DNA of 23,915 nucleotides from a virus: the IMG/VR virus record IMGVR_UViG_3300044675_000795, positions 1 through 23,915 of that record; one strand, 5' to 3'. The position numbers and the translations under genes were made by a program. The notes under the pieces were generated by a model that saw only the letters and a program-made list of their open reading frames with translations, was not told the DNA's origin and did no database searches. Positions 5,205-12,024 of this stretch are shown here, in pieces (the first letter of the stretch is position 1; each line of letters begins with the position of its first letter).

Positions 5205-5642
5205 ATGAAGAAAAGACAAAGACAGAATCAATCAAGATTGGTTCAGGCAGAAGTTTGGGCAAACGAACAACTAGAAAAAACAGGAAAAAAATGGTCGCGC
5301 CAATCGTTATGGGGTTGTCGAATATTTGATTTTTGGTGCGCCGAATTAGGCATTGCGGTTGAAATTGACGGCATCGAACATGATGCAAATTACGATGCCG
5401 CCCGAGACTCGTACAATTACTACCGCAGCGGCATCATTGTTTGCCGCGTCCGCAATTACAATCAATCGGACATGGATGCCGCGTTGCAGACCATCAAAAC
5501 TGCCGATAGTTGGAAAGGCAGAAAGCAAAAAATGCGGCAAGAGTTTGGGTTGTCCCCTGCGGATAGTTTTCGGAAAATTCTAAAACTAACGGGCATCCCA
5601 AAAGCGCATGGCAATTGGGAGCCTAAACTAAGCCCTGACTAA
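5205..5642 (+). CDS. DUF559/Vsr-like endonuclease (moron)
   Basis: ATG 5205 gives 145 residues. The core is GCRIFDFWCAELGIAVEIDG, then IEHD, and after a spacer the YNYYRSGIIVCRVRNYN strand. This is the DUF559 arrangement related to very-short-patch repair endonucleases: D in FDF, E-x-D in VEIDG and the R-V strand. Family knowledge points to a DNA nicking or cutting enzyme; free-standing versions often behave as mobile genes. The N-terminal 40 residues are basic. The coding DNA is more AT-rich than its neighbours, it has its own repeat-rich upstream region, and a separate promoter-like site follows it, all of which suggest insertion as a unit. It could instead be a repair nuclease. Confidence 0.78.
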   Translation: MKKRQRQNQSRLVQAEVWANEQLEKTGKKWSRQSLWGCRIFDFWCAELGIAVEIDGIEHDANYDAARDSYNYYRSGIIVCRVRNYNQSDMDAALQTIKTADSWKGRKQKMRQEFGLSPADSFRKILKLTGIPKAHGNWEPKLSPD

Positions 5643-5647
5643 ACTTG

Positions 5648-5676
5648 TTGCATTAACCTCCGTGAACAGTTACGCT
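5648..5676 (+). promoter_or_regulatory. Rightward promoter before the 5705 gene
   Basis: TTGCAT (5648-5653), 17 bases, then TACGCT (5671-5676). Only three of six -10 bases match consensus. The -35 word and spacing are the same as at 8348-8376. Position, 28 bases before an ATG with AGAGAGG as ribosome binding site, supports it. Confidence 0.45.
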
Positions 5677-5704
5677 TGTCCTGTCTAACCACAGAGAGGT
5701 TTTT

Positions 5705-6232
5705 ATGCACGAACTAGACGAAGCGGCTTGGGAACAATGGGTGGCTTACCGCAAAGCCATTCGCAAAACCATCAAACCCGCATCCGAACACGCGATGAAA
5801 CTAAAATTGTCGCGCTTTGGTGCTGACCAACAAGCCGTGGTCGACCAGTCAATCGCAGGGCAGTATCAAGGTTTGTTTGAACTGCATAAAAAAGCCGCAC
5901 CTCGACTTGGCGAGAAGGTCGAAAAGACCGACAAGCAACGCGCCGCAGATGTCGCTCGTCACGCTGAACAAGATGCGTGGAACGCAAGGGGTTGGGACAA
6001 GTTGGAGCCGACTCCGCTGAACCGTCTCAAACTCTGTGAGGCATATCTTGCTCGATTAACCATCAGCCCTGATGCGGATGCGTTGGAGCGTCTGCGGGAC
6101 TCGACTGCCGCCGCGTTGCGGTCAGCAGATGCAGCCGAGGTGCTGGGTCACCCGCACCTGATGTCGATGGTTCGCCAACTGTTCGGTGAACGCGGTCTGA
6201 ACAAACTTAAAAAGCGAGAGGTGCAATCGTGA
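5705..6232 (+). CDS. Replication-protein-like C-terminal domain, stand-alone (175 aa)
   Basis: ATG 5705 follows AGAGAGGTTTTT, a good ribosome binding site. Residues 8-60 carry the pattern AWEQWVAYRKAIRKTIKPAS, then MKLKLSRFGADQQAVVDQSI and GQYQGLFEL. This W-x-x-W-x-x-YR ... KL ... QSI-x-x-x-Y-x-GL pattern resembles the C-terminal end of phage replication-initiation (O-like) and DUF1376-type proteins. There the N-terminal winged-helix domain is normally fused in front; here it is missing. Residues 65-175 are charged and helical. It is followed by the next gene with an ATGA-like overlap. Assignment to replication is by resemblance of this short region only. Confidence 0.6.
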   Translation: MHELDEAAWEQWVAYRKAIRKTIKPASEHAMKLKLSRFGADQQAVVDQSIAGQYQGLFELHKKAAPRLGEKVEKTDKQRAADVARHAEQDAWNARGWDKLEPTPLNRLKLCEAYLARLTISPDADALERLRDSTAAALRSADAAEVLGHPHLMSMVRQLFGERGLNKLKKREVQS

Positions 6233-6594
6233 AGTTAACAACGAACGATATGTGGGATGCGTTGAAGGCGTATCAGACGCAGGCAAATGCCGACGGGCAT
6301 GGCAAGTCGTGGCAAATAGCGTGCCAAACAAAAACCGTAGCCGACATGGACGCTGCAATCGAGGATTCGAGTGAACGGATGCAGGAAGCCGACCCCGATT
6401 ACGAACGGATGCAGGAAGTTGACCCCGATTACGGGTTGTTTGGTGGTCGCCCGAATGACGACTACGAGCGGATGTACACCGCAGGCGAGGCGATGATTAA
6501 CGCGGTAGAGGCGTTGAAATCGGATTTCGAGCGTCAAGAAAACATCAACATGGCGATTCGACTTATCGAAAAGGCGCAGGAAATAGGAACATGA
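6229..6594 (+). CDS. Unknown acidic protein with internal 10-aa duplication (121 aa)
   Basis: The start overlaps the previous stop, and the end overlaps the 14-codon ORF (ATGA at 6591-6594). The 121-residue protein is acidic and helical with no recognised domain. Residues 49-68 are two adjacent copies of ERMQE(A/V)DPDY, the result of a 30-bp tandem duplication. The C-terminal part (MAIRLIEKAQEIGT) is helical. Function unknown. Confidence 0.7.
   Translation: MKLTTNDMWDALKAYQTQANADGHGKSWQIACQTKTVADMDAAIEDSSERMQEADPDYERMQEVDPDYGLFGGRPNDDYERMYTAGEAMINAVEALKSDFERQENINMAIRLIEKAQEIGT
6373..6432 (+). repeat. 30-bp tandem duplication (two copies)
   Basis: Copies 6373-6402 and 6403-6432 differ only at two adjacent bases (GCC versus GTT codon), so the duplication is recent. 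It stays in frame and adds ten residues to the protein. Confidence 0.9.
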
Positions 6595-6635
6595 GCATTA
6601 ACGCTATGCTGTGGGCGCGGGAGGTGAAGCCGTGA
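6591..6635 (+). pseudogene. 14-codon ORF resembling N-terminus of phage replication proteins
   Basis: ATG 6591 to TGA 6635 reads MSINAMLWAREVKP. Phage helix-turn-helix replication proteins commonly open with MSI-x-AM-x-WA, so this looks like their first residues cut short. It overlaps the upstream stop as ATGA, and the downstream GTG start as GTGA, and holds the downstream ribosome binding site (GGGAGG). It may be a decayed stub kept as a coupling peptide. Whether it is translated for its own sake is unknown. Confidence 0.45.
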
Positions 6636-7015
6636 CACGCGAGGACATCATCCGCATGGCGCGGCAGGCGGGATTCCCTGACTACGCTATGGGGCTAGCA
6701 AGCGAAGACGCTTGGCAGAAAACTGAACTCTTCGCCGCCCTCGTTGCTACAACAGAGAAGCAGAAAGTCGTGGAATATATGAATTCTCGCGCTTTCGCTA
6801 CAGGCCACGGCGACACCATTGAAGACTTACTTAAAGAGATAGAGTGGCAGGTTGCCGAGCGAGAGCGTGAGGCGTGTGCCGAGGTTTGTGAAAAACAAAT
6901 GAAGTCATACATGAGCAAGCAATACACAATTGACCCGTTAGGCGGGTTTAGAGAAAGGTTTGCTGCCGAACAATGTGCCGCCGCCATCCGTGCGCGGGGC
7001 GAGGTCCCGCGATGA
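6632..7015 (+). CDS. Small conserved phage-type protein (127 aa), unknown
   Basis: I choose GTG 6632, which overlaps the 14-codon ORF (GTGA) and has GGGAGGTG five bases upstream; an earlier GTG/TTG-type start at 6611 has no such site. The protein begins MTREDIIRMARQAGFPDY, and ends in EREREACAEVCEKQM ... AAAIRARGEVPR. This mix (DIIRMARQAG at the front, a REACAEVCE-AAAIRARG helix at the back) is common in short accessory phage proteins of unknown role. The next gene starts in its stop codon (ATGA). Confidence 0.7.
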   Translation: MTREDIIRMARQAGFPDYAMGLASEDAWQKTELFAALVATTEKQKVVEYMNSRAFATGHGDTIEDLLKEIEWQVAEREREACAEVCEKQMKSYMSKQYTIDPLGGFRERFAAEQCAAAIRARGEVPR

Positions 7016-7188
7016 CCCGCACCTGTAAGCAATGCGGTCAGAAGTTCTTCGGCGCGTCGAGCATCCTCCAGCATCGCAGCGGCGCGTGCGGTGGCGAGGA
7101 ACTGCTAAAATCTCGCGGCTGGGTTAAGACCAAGGCGGGTTGGGTATCACCACAACGCGCAGCGCACGACAAACGCCGTGGAGTTTGA
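7012..7188 (+). CDS. Small zinc-finger-like protein (58 aa)
   Basis: ATG 7012 overlaps the upstream stop (ATGA) and has GAGGT upstream. The first half is MTRTCKQCGQKFFGASSILQ, followed by HRSGAC. The C-x2-C ... H-x4-C spacing fits one zinc knuckle of C2HC type. The rest (SRGWVKTKAGWV) has a pair of W-V segments seen in small phage proteins. DNA or protein binding is plausible but not shown. Confidence 0.65.
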   Translation: MTRTCKQCGQKFFGASSILQHRSGACGGEELLKSRGWVKTKAGWVSPQRAAHDKRRGV

Positions 7189-7558
7189 GCGGCTGATGAA
7201 AAACCGGGATGCGCCGCATATTGATTACGGCGCGTTTCTCGGCCTGCTGCCGAACAACCCTAAAATCACGCCGTGTAACATCGACGGCATTGTGGAGCGC
7301 AAGGGCAAGTTTCTTGTGCTTGAGTGGAAGCGTCAGGGCGAGTCGATGTCGGAGGGGTTACGCCGCACCTTGCAGGCACTCGCTGCCACGCCAAACTTCC
7401 AAGTGTGGGTGGTGCGCGGGGATACGGACAACGGGCTACGGATAGCGCGGTTTTTCTTCGTGCCGCCGCAGGGCAAAGCGATGCTGCTTGGGGAAGGCGT
7501 GGAGGAATTTGTACGCGCCTACAAACTCTGGTACGAATGGGCTGACGGGTCTTTCTGA
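7178..7558 (+). CDS. PD-(D/E)XK nuclease-like protein (126 aa)
   Basis: Possible starts are GTG 7178 (11-base overlap with the zinc-finger gene) or ATG 7196 preceded by GGAG at 12 bases. I keep the longer form with caution. The core reads NIDGIVERKGKFLVLEWKRQ: aspartate D36, then E49-W-K51 on the next strand, the classic D...ExK nuclease site, followed by a helix (GLRRTLQALA) and strand (FQVWVVRGD). It most resembles small phage nucleases near the Holliday-junction resolvase/VRR-NUC fold. Its stop overlaps the next nuclease gene (TGATG). Confidence 0.6.
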   Translation: MEFERLMKNRDAPHIDYGAFLGLLPNNPKITPCNIDGIVERKGKFLVLEWKRQGESMSEGLRRTLQALAATPNFQVWVVRGDTDNGLRIARFFFVPPQGKAMLLGEGVEEFVRAYKLWYEWADGSF

Positions 7559-7854
7559 TGCGCTACGCCGCACGCCGGGATGCCAACGATGCCGCCATCA
7601 CCGCAGCCGTAAGAGCGGCAGGGTTTACGGTCTACGACCTTGGGCTGGCAGGTCAGGGCGTACCCGATAAACTGGTCACCGCCCCCGGTTTTGCTGCTTT
7701 CCTTGAAATCAAGACCCCGACGGGCAAACTGCGAAGGGGTCAAGAACGCTTCCAAATGGCGTTTGAGCCGCTTGGGATGTGGTACCTAGCCCGTGACCCT
7801 GCCGAGACGGTTGCGTGGCTTCAGGCGCGGCTGACGACGACCCAGAAGCCTTGA
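7558..7854 (+). CDS. VRR-NUC-type nuclease (98 aa)
   Basis: ATG 7558 shares a base with the previous TGA. Residues 25-66 contain GVPDKLVTAPGFAAFLEIKT then GKLRRGQERF: catalytic D37, E50-x-K52 and Q62 fit the VRR-NUC family of PD-(D/E)XK enzymes. These are structure-specific nucleases; stand-alone phage forms are about this length and may act as Holliday-junction or flap nucleases. Its 3' end overlaps the convergent methyltransferase by 34 bases. Confidence 0.82.
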   Translation: MRYAARRDANDAAITAAVRAAGFTVYDLGLAGQGVPDKLVTAPGFAAFLEIKTPTGKLRRGQERFQMAFEPLGMWYLARDPAETVAWLQARLTTTQKP

Positions 7855-8345
7855 CCCATGAGTTGATGGTGCTGGAGGTGGTGGATGTGGAACCGCTCAC
7901 AGAGGCGGGGAAGCCACCAGCGTGCAGGTTCTTGGATGAGGTGGGCGTTCCTGCCGTCGCTTAACACCTTGCTAGCCGCCCCCGTGTGGACGCTGAAGAA
8001 ACCCAACCGGGGCATGATACGGGCAAGGTCATCCAACACCGCGTCGAGCCGGTCGGGTTCGATGTGTTCTAGGACATCAATACAACAAACCATATCGGCT
8101 TCCTGCGGGTCGCCGTACTCTGGAAAGGCGGGGTCATAGGGTCGGTAATCAATCGAGATACCCGCAGGCTCAAGGGCGCGTTGCAGGTTCTTCTTGCCAG
8201 CACCGTAATCGGACAACGACTTAATGCCGTTATCCACGATTAACTTTGCAACGATGGGCGCAAAGGCGATGGAAGCCACGCCGTAGGCGGGATTGGTGTG
8301 CAGTTCGACCTGCTGTGCGCGGTAGGCTTCGGAGATAGTAGTCAT
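7821..8345 (-). CDS. Class I SAM-dependent methyltransferase
   Basis: ATG 8345 is preceded by AAGGA at seven bases. The 174-residue protein has the SAM-binding motif I SLSDYGAGKKNL (residues 43-54), an acidic strand end (DYRPYDP) and the CIDVLEHI motif (88-95) of Rossmann-fold methyltransferases. It lacks a DPPY or similar DNA-adenine motif, so the substrate cannot be deduced. It is the only minus-strand gene in the rightward half, transcribed from the same intergenic space as the late operon, and ends tail to tail with the VRR-NUC gene. Confidence 0.85.
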   Translation of the reverse strand: MTTISEAYRAQQVELHTNPAYGVASIAFAPIVAKLIVDNGIKSLSDYGAGKKNLQRALEPAGISIDYRPYDPAFPEYGDPQEADMVCCIDVLEHIEPDRLDAVLDDLARIMPRLGFFSVHTGAASKVLSDGRNAHLIQEPARWWLPRLCERFHIHHLQHHQLMGQGFWVVVSRA

Positions 8346-8347
8346 GC

Positions 8348-8376
8348 TTGCATCCTTCCCTGTAGGGGTCTAGCAT
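8348..8376 (+). promoter_or_regulatory. Promoter of the late/structural operon
   Basis: TTGCAT (8348-8353), exactly 17 bases, then TAGCAT (8371-8376; four of six consensus). Between the boxes CCCT-GT-AGGG (8358-8367) forms a small palindrome that could be a regulator site. The first gene starts at 8399 with GGGGAGAG as ribosome binding site. The region also has to serve the divergent methyltransferase. Confidence 0.55.
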
Positions 8377-8398
8377 CATCGTACCATAGGGGAGAGTC

Positions 8399-8767
8399 AT
8401 GGCTGCTCACGAAAAAACCGCGGCTTTGTTTGTCGGAACGATGCTTCACAGCGCGACCGTCACGCACCTTCAGCACTTTTCTACAAAGAGTTACGCGCAG
8501 CATAAGGCGCTGCAAAAATACTACGAGGCTATTTCAGACCTTGTAGACGCATACACAGAGGCGTATCAGGGACGCTACGGCATCATCACGGGCTACGATG
8601 TCGAGTTCCATAAGAACAGCAACCCGAAGGCGTATGTGAAGTCGCTGTTGACCTTCCTCGACGAAATCAAAGGCTCACTCCCGAAGGACAGCGACCTTGT
8701 TAACCTGTTCGATGCCGTGGTTGATGCCGTGACGAGCCTTAAGTACAAACTCGAAAACCTCGAATAA
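8399..8767 (+). CDS. Ferritin/Dps-like small phage protein (DUF5856-like)
   Basis: This 122-residue protein is predicted all-helical. It opens with HEKTAALFVGTMLHSATVTH followed by LQHFSTKSYAQHKALQKYYE and DLVDAYTEAYQGRYG. The spacing of H, E and the E-x-YQG helix resembles Dps/ferritin-like four-helix proteins, and phage members of this type are annotated as DUF5856. A possible role is metal binding or DNA protection, but iron-site residues cannot be confirmed by eye. The stop shares a base with the next start (TAATG). Confidence 0.6.
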   Translation: MAAHEKTAALFVGTMLHSATVTHLQHFSTKSYAQHKALQKYYEAISDLVDAYTEAYQGRYGIITGYDVEFHKNSNPKAYVKSLLTFLDEIKGSLPKDSDLVNLFDAVVDAVTSLKYKLENLE

Positions 8768-10023
8768 TGGCGAAGAAAGCGGAACCGTCGCGGGTTGCTG
8801 CCGCGCTGCAATACCTCCAGCAGATGCGCGACCGTGCCGCTGATTTCGGTGGTGGGGTAGTCGATACCCTCGCAGACCGCGCACGGGATGTCGGTGGACT
8901 TGCCTACGAAGCCTTTACGAGCGACCCCAACATCGGGCGCATGACGACGGCAGAGTACGCCCAAGCCGCCGACCGCCCAACCCCTCGCCTAGACCAAGCC
9001 GCCCAAGACCTTGGTACCATCGGCAAGGCAATCGTTACGCAGCCGGTTCAGACGGGCAAGGCTCTTGTGCAAGGCGAGGTTGAACGCGCACGGCAGGCGA
9101 TGACCAGCCCCCGCGCTGCCGGTGAGTATGCAGGGTCGATGGTTGACCCTATGCGGATAGCCGCCGCGCTACGCAAAACCGCCCCTATCGCTGAACTAGA
9201 TGTGTACCACGGCACACCGCATCGCTTTGACCCGACGGAGGCCAATCCGCTAGGCGAATTTGACGCTAGCAAGATTGGCACGGGCGAGGGGGCGCAGGCT
9301 TTCGGGCATGGAATTTACCTTGCCGAAAAACCAAGTGTTGCTCAAGACTATCAATTTATGTTGAGCAAAATTGACCCAGAAACCGTTACTTATCAAGGCA
9401 AGCCTGTCCAAAAATGGTATGACATGGCGCAAGCCGAGCAAGACAGAGCGCATAGGTTAGGCGACCGTGCCGCGATTGACCGCGCTAACGCAAAATTGGC
9501 GTATTGGGAAAATGTCATGACTCGCCGCCATCCAGAAGATGTAAAGCGCGTGGCAAACGACCCGGATGACGGGTGGCCTACCTTTGCAAACTATGCAAAC
9601 TCTTTGGAAATGGAAAAATTTGGCGGGTTGAAAGAATCAGGCTCCCTCTACAAAGCCGACCTCCCCGACGAGATGATAGACCGTATGCTCGATTGGGATA
9701 AGCCGTTAAGTGAGCAGCCGGAAAGTGTCCAGACAATTTTGAAAAATTTAGCCAAAAAAGACGCAGAAAAATACGGGGAAGGCGGTGGTCTTGATTACTA
9801 CATGGGCGACCCAGATAGTTACAATGGTGAGAGCGTTTACCGTTATCTTGCTGAACAGCAAGACAGTCAAGTTAACACATCTGAATACTTTAAAAATCTA
9901 GGCATCCCCGGCATCAAGTATTTAGACGCAGGCAGTCGCGGCGGTGACTCTGCAACCGGAACGCGTAACTTTGTCGTGTTCCCCGGCGAGGAAAAGAAGG
10001 TCAAGATACTTAAGCGGGATTAA
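8767..10023 (+). CDS. Polyvalent-type ADP-ribosyltransferase-like protein (418 aa)
   Basis: Residues 1-140 are helical with low complexity. Residues 145-200 contain DVYHGTPHRF (YHG 147-149), then FDASKIGTGEGAQAFGHGIY (165-184) and LAEKPSVAQDY. The protein closes with LGIPGIKYLDAGSRGG (378-392) and TRNFVVFPGEEKKVKIL. This arrangement is that of the ADP-ribosyltransferase domain of polyvalent proteins carried by phages and conjugative elements. Such domains may modify host proteins upon delivery. DNA for residues about 190-380 is more AT-rich than the first part, suggesting a recombinant gene. It sits just before the terminase genes. Activity is inferred from motifs only. Confidence 0.75.
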   Translation: MAKKAEPSRVAAALQYLQQMRDRAADFGGGVVDTLADRARDVGGLAYEAFTSDPNIGRMTTAEYAQAADRPTPRLDQAAQDLGTIGKAIVTQPVQTGKALVQGEVERARQAMTSPRAAGEYAGSMVDPMRIAAALRKTAPIAELDVYHGTPHRFDPTEANPLGEFDASKIGTGEGAQAFGHGIYLAEKPSVAQDYQFMLSKIDPETVTYQGKPVQKWYDMAQAEQDRAHRLGDRAAIDRANAKLAYWENVMTRRHPEDVKRVANDPDDGWPTFANYANSLEMEKFGGLKESGSLYKADLPDEMIDRMLDWDKPLSEQPESVQTILKNLAKKDAEKYGEGGGLDYYMGDPDSYNGESVYRYLAEQQDSQVNTSEYFKNLGIPGIKYLDAGSRGGDSATGTRNFVVFPGEEKKVKILKRD

Positions 10024-10086
10024 CAGGTTGATGCGGCACGGTAAACAGCAGTAAACTGTCCGCATGGCAGATTGTGAAGAAGTGCA

Positions 10087-10365
10087 ATGGCTAAAGGCGT
10101 AAAGACAGGCGGGGGCAGTCGAGCAGGCATCCCCAATAAGGCCACAGCCGCCGCAAGGGAGGCCATTTCTCGTTTCGTAGATGGCAATGCAGACCGCTTG
10201 CAGGGCTGGCTCGACGAGATACACCAAGAGAAGGGCGCAGAGGCGGCGTTTAAGTGCTTCAGCGACCTACTCGAATACCATGTGCCTAAACTCGCACGGC
10301 ACGAACACAGCGGCCCTGACGGCAGCAAGATTGAGATTGAGGCGACTTGGGGAAAGCCCGAGTGA
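10087..10365 (+). CDS. terS: Probable small terminase subunit
   Basis: ATG 10087 follows GAAGAAG. The 92-residue product opens GVKTGGGSRAGIPNKATAAA, then REAISRFVDGNADRLQGWLD and LLEYHVPKLARHEHSG. The basic G-x-PNKAT N-terminus, helical middle and EY-x-x-PKLAR segment recur in short proteins directly upstream of large terminases. Family role would be recognition of phage DNA for packaging. It overlaps terL by four bases (GTGA). Assignment is from position plus this pattern. Confidence 0.65.
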   Translation: MAKGVKTGGGSRAGIPNKATAAAREAISRFVDGNADRLQGWLDEIHQEKGAEAAFKCFSDLLEYHVPKLARHEHSGPDGSKIEIEATWGKPE

Positions 10366-11696
10366 AGCAGCGGGTAGAACTCCCGTATCGCCCTAGACGG
10401 GCTTTCATGCCGTTCCACGACCGCACAAAGCGGTGGGCCTGCCTCGTCGCGCATCGGCGTGCTGGCAAGACTGTCGCAGCGGTTAACGACATCATCCGCG
10501 CAGCCTTCATGTACCGTGGGCCGAACGGCCTCTTTGGGTATGTCGCCCCCTACCAGAACCAAGCACGCCGCATTGCGTGGGACTACTTCAAGCACTACGC
10601 CCAGCCGCTCATCAGCGACACCAACGAGCAGATGATGACTATCACGCTTGTTAACAACACGAAGGTCAGCCTATTCGGCGCAGACAACGCAGACGCAATG
10701 CGCGGCCTTGGGTTCAGCGGCGTGTACATGGACGAGTACGGCGACTTCAAGCCAAGCGTGTTTGGCAATGTCATCCGGCCTGCGCTCTCCGACAAACAAG
10801 GCTGGGCTGTGTTTGCCGGTACGCCGAAGGGCAAGAACCAATTCTGGGACATCTACGAGACAGCACGGCGCATCCCAGACGAGTGGTTTGTCCTGCGCCT
10901 GCCTGCTAGCGAATCAGGCCTGCTGCCCCAGAGTGAACTCAACGCAGCAAAGGCGCAGTTGTCGGAAGACCAGTACCTCCAAGAGTACGAGTGCAGTTTC
11001 GAGGCGGCTATCCTCGGCGCGTTCTTCGGCACAGAGATGCGGCAGGCAGAGCCGCGCATTAACGAGCGTGTAGTCGTCGAGCCGGGGTATCCGGTACACA
11101 CAGCATGGGACTTGGGCTACCGCGACGACACCGCGATATGGTGGTATCAGGTCGTGGGCGGCGAGGTGCGCGTTATCGACTTTTTCGCCGTCTCCGGTGC
11201 AGACATCCGCGCCATTGCAGAAGTGGTTGTAAACAAGGGTTATCAGTACGGCAAGCATCACCTGCCGCATGACGCACGCGCCAAGAGCCTACAGACGGGG
11301 CGCAGCATCGTAGAGCAGTTGGCTGACCACCTCGGTATCAACCATTTGTCCGTAGTGCCGAACATTGGCTTGCAGGACGGAATCCAAGCAATTCGCCAAA
11401 TGTTGCCCCGAACTTGGTTCAACTCCGTAAAATGTGGCGACGGAATAGAGGCTTTACGCCAGTATCAACGAGAGTATGATGAGGACAAGAAAGCGTTCAG
11501 GGCATCACCCCGACACGATTGGACATCACACCCTGCCGACGCTTTCCGTATGTTTGCCGTTGCGTGGAGGGCTGAACCGTCCGCGCAGAGGCCGTTAGAG
11601 AGCAAGACCTTGATTGTTGGGCCACAGAACGAGGTCACGCTAAACGATATGTGGCAGGTTCACGAGCGTAGCGTCTCAAGGAGGGCGCGAATATGA
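10362..11696 (+). CDS. terL: Large terminase subunit (ATPase-nuclease)
   Basis: I place the start at GTG 10362, overlapping the small subunit stop, with GGAAAG upstream; TTG 10347 is an in-frame alternative. For the 444-residue form: Walker A HRRAGKT (31-37), Walker B VYMDE (121-125), coupling motif AGTPKG (152-157), nuclease segment TAWDLGYRDDTAIWWY (from 247) with D250 and D255/D256, and LPHDA (301-305). All motor and RNase H-like nuclease residues appear present. It packages DNA into the prohead through the portal. The next gene starts in its stop codon (ATGA). Confidence 0.95.
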   Translation: MKQRVELPYRPRRAFMPFHDRTKRWACLVAHRRAGKTVAAVNDIIRAAFMYRGPNGLFGYVAPYQNQARRIAWDYFKHYAQPLISDTNEQMMTITLVNNTKVSLFGADNADAMRGLGFSGVYMDEYGDFKPSVFGNVIRPALSDKQGWAVFAGTPKGKNQFWDIYETARRIPDEWFVLRLPASESGLLPQSELNAAKAQLSEDQYLQEYECSFEAAILGAFFGTEMRQAEPRINERVVVEPGYPVHTAWDLGYRDDTAIWWYQVVGGEVRVIDFFAVSGADIRAIAEVVVNKGYQYGKHHLPHDARAKSLQTGRSIVEQLADHLGINHLSVVPNIGLQDGIQAIRQMLPRTWFNSVKCGDGIEALRQYQREYDEDKKAFRASPRHDWTSHPADAFRMFAVAWRAEPSAQRPLESKTLIVGPQNEVTLNDMWQVHERSVSRRARI

Positions 11697-11998
11697 GTGG
11701 CGTAAATCTTCCGTATCAATACCCCTACGAGACGGTCGCCGTTTCGCAGACCGCGCAGGTGCTTGGCACCAACGGCGCGGCAAACGATTACTTGCATCGC
11801 ATCGTGGTGACGGTATCAACGGCGCTGACTTCAACCGTCAGCATCATCGACGGCAGCACGACCATCCTTTCCATCCCAGCGAGTACGGCTGTTGGCGTGT
11901 ATGTCGTGGAACTTGGCCTCAACGCGGCTACCGGCCCGTGGAAGGTCACAACGGGTGCAGGCGCTGCCGTGCTGGCAGTTGGACTGTTTAGCAAATGA
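11693..11998 (+). CDS. Small beta-rich virion-type protein (101 aa)
   Basis: The ATG at 11693 overlaps the terL stop. The protein, starting MSGVNLPYQYPYETVAVSQT, has alternating hydrophobic/Thr/Ser strands (IVVTVSTALTSTVSIIDG) and a Gly/Ala-rich end. It resembles a single small jelly-roll or decoration-like domain. No catalytic motif is seen. Its place between terminase and portal suggests a virion accessory protein. Function unknown. Confidence 0.7.
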   Translation: MSGVNLPYQYPYETVAVSQTAQVLGTNGAANDYLHRIVVTVSTALTSTVSIIDGSTTILSIPASTAVGVYVVELGLNAATGPWKVTTGAGAAVLAVGLFSK

Positions 11999-12024
11999 AC
12001 CGTAAGCCCGGACTCTACGCATGA
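11995..12024 (+). pseudogene. Displaced 5' stump of the small gene at 12515
   Basis: ATG 11995 overlaps the previous stop (ATGA) in the usual coupled manner. It codes MNRKPGLYA and then meets TGA, because the HNH gene starts inside codon 9 (ATG 12021). The downstream gene begins MSKPGLYAAILAKQERIKAG, so the residues K-P-G-L-Y-A occur twice. This marks the point where the HNH gene inserted. Confidence 0.8.

Noticed and set aside
10024-10086. Possible packaging site or small ORF before the small terminase gene
   Set aside because: Only a weak ACAG/CTGT inverted repeat and a 12-codon frame; nothing specific enough to call.
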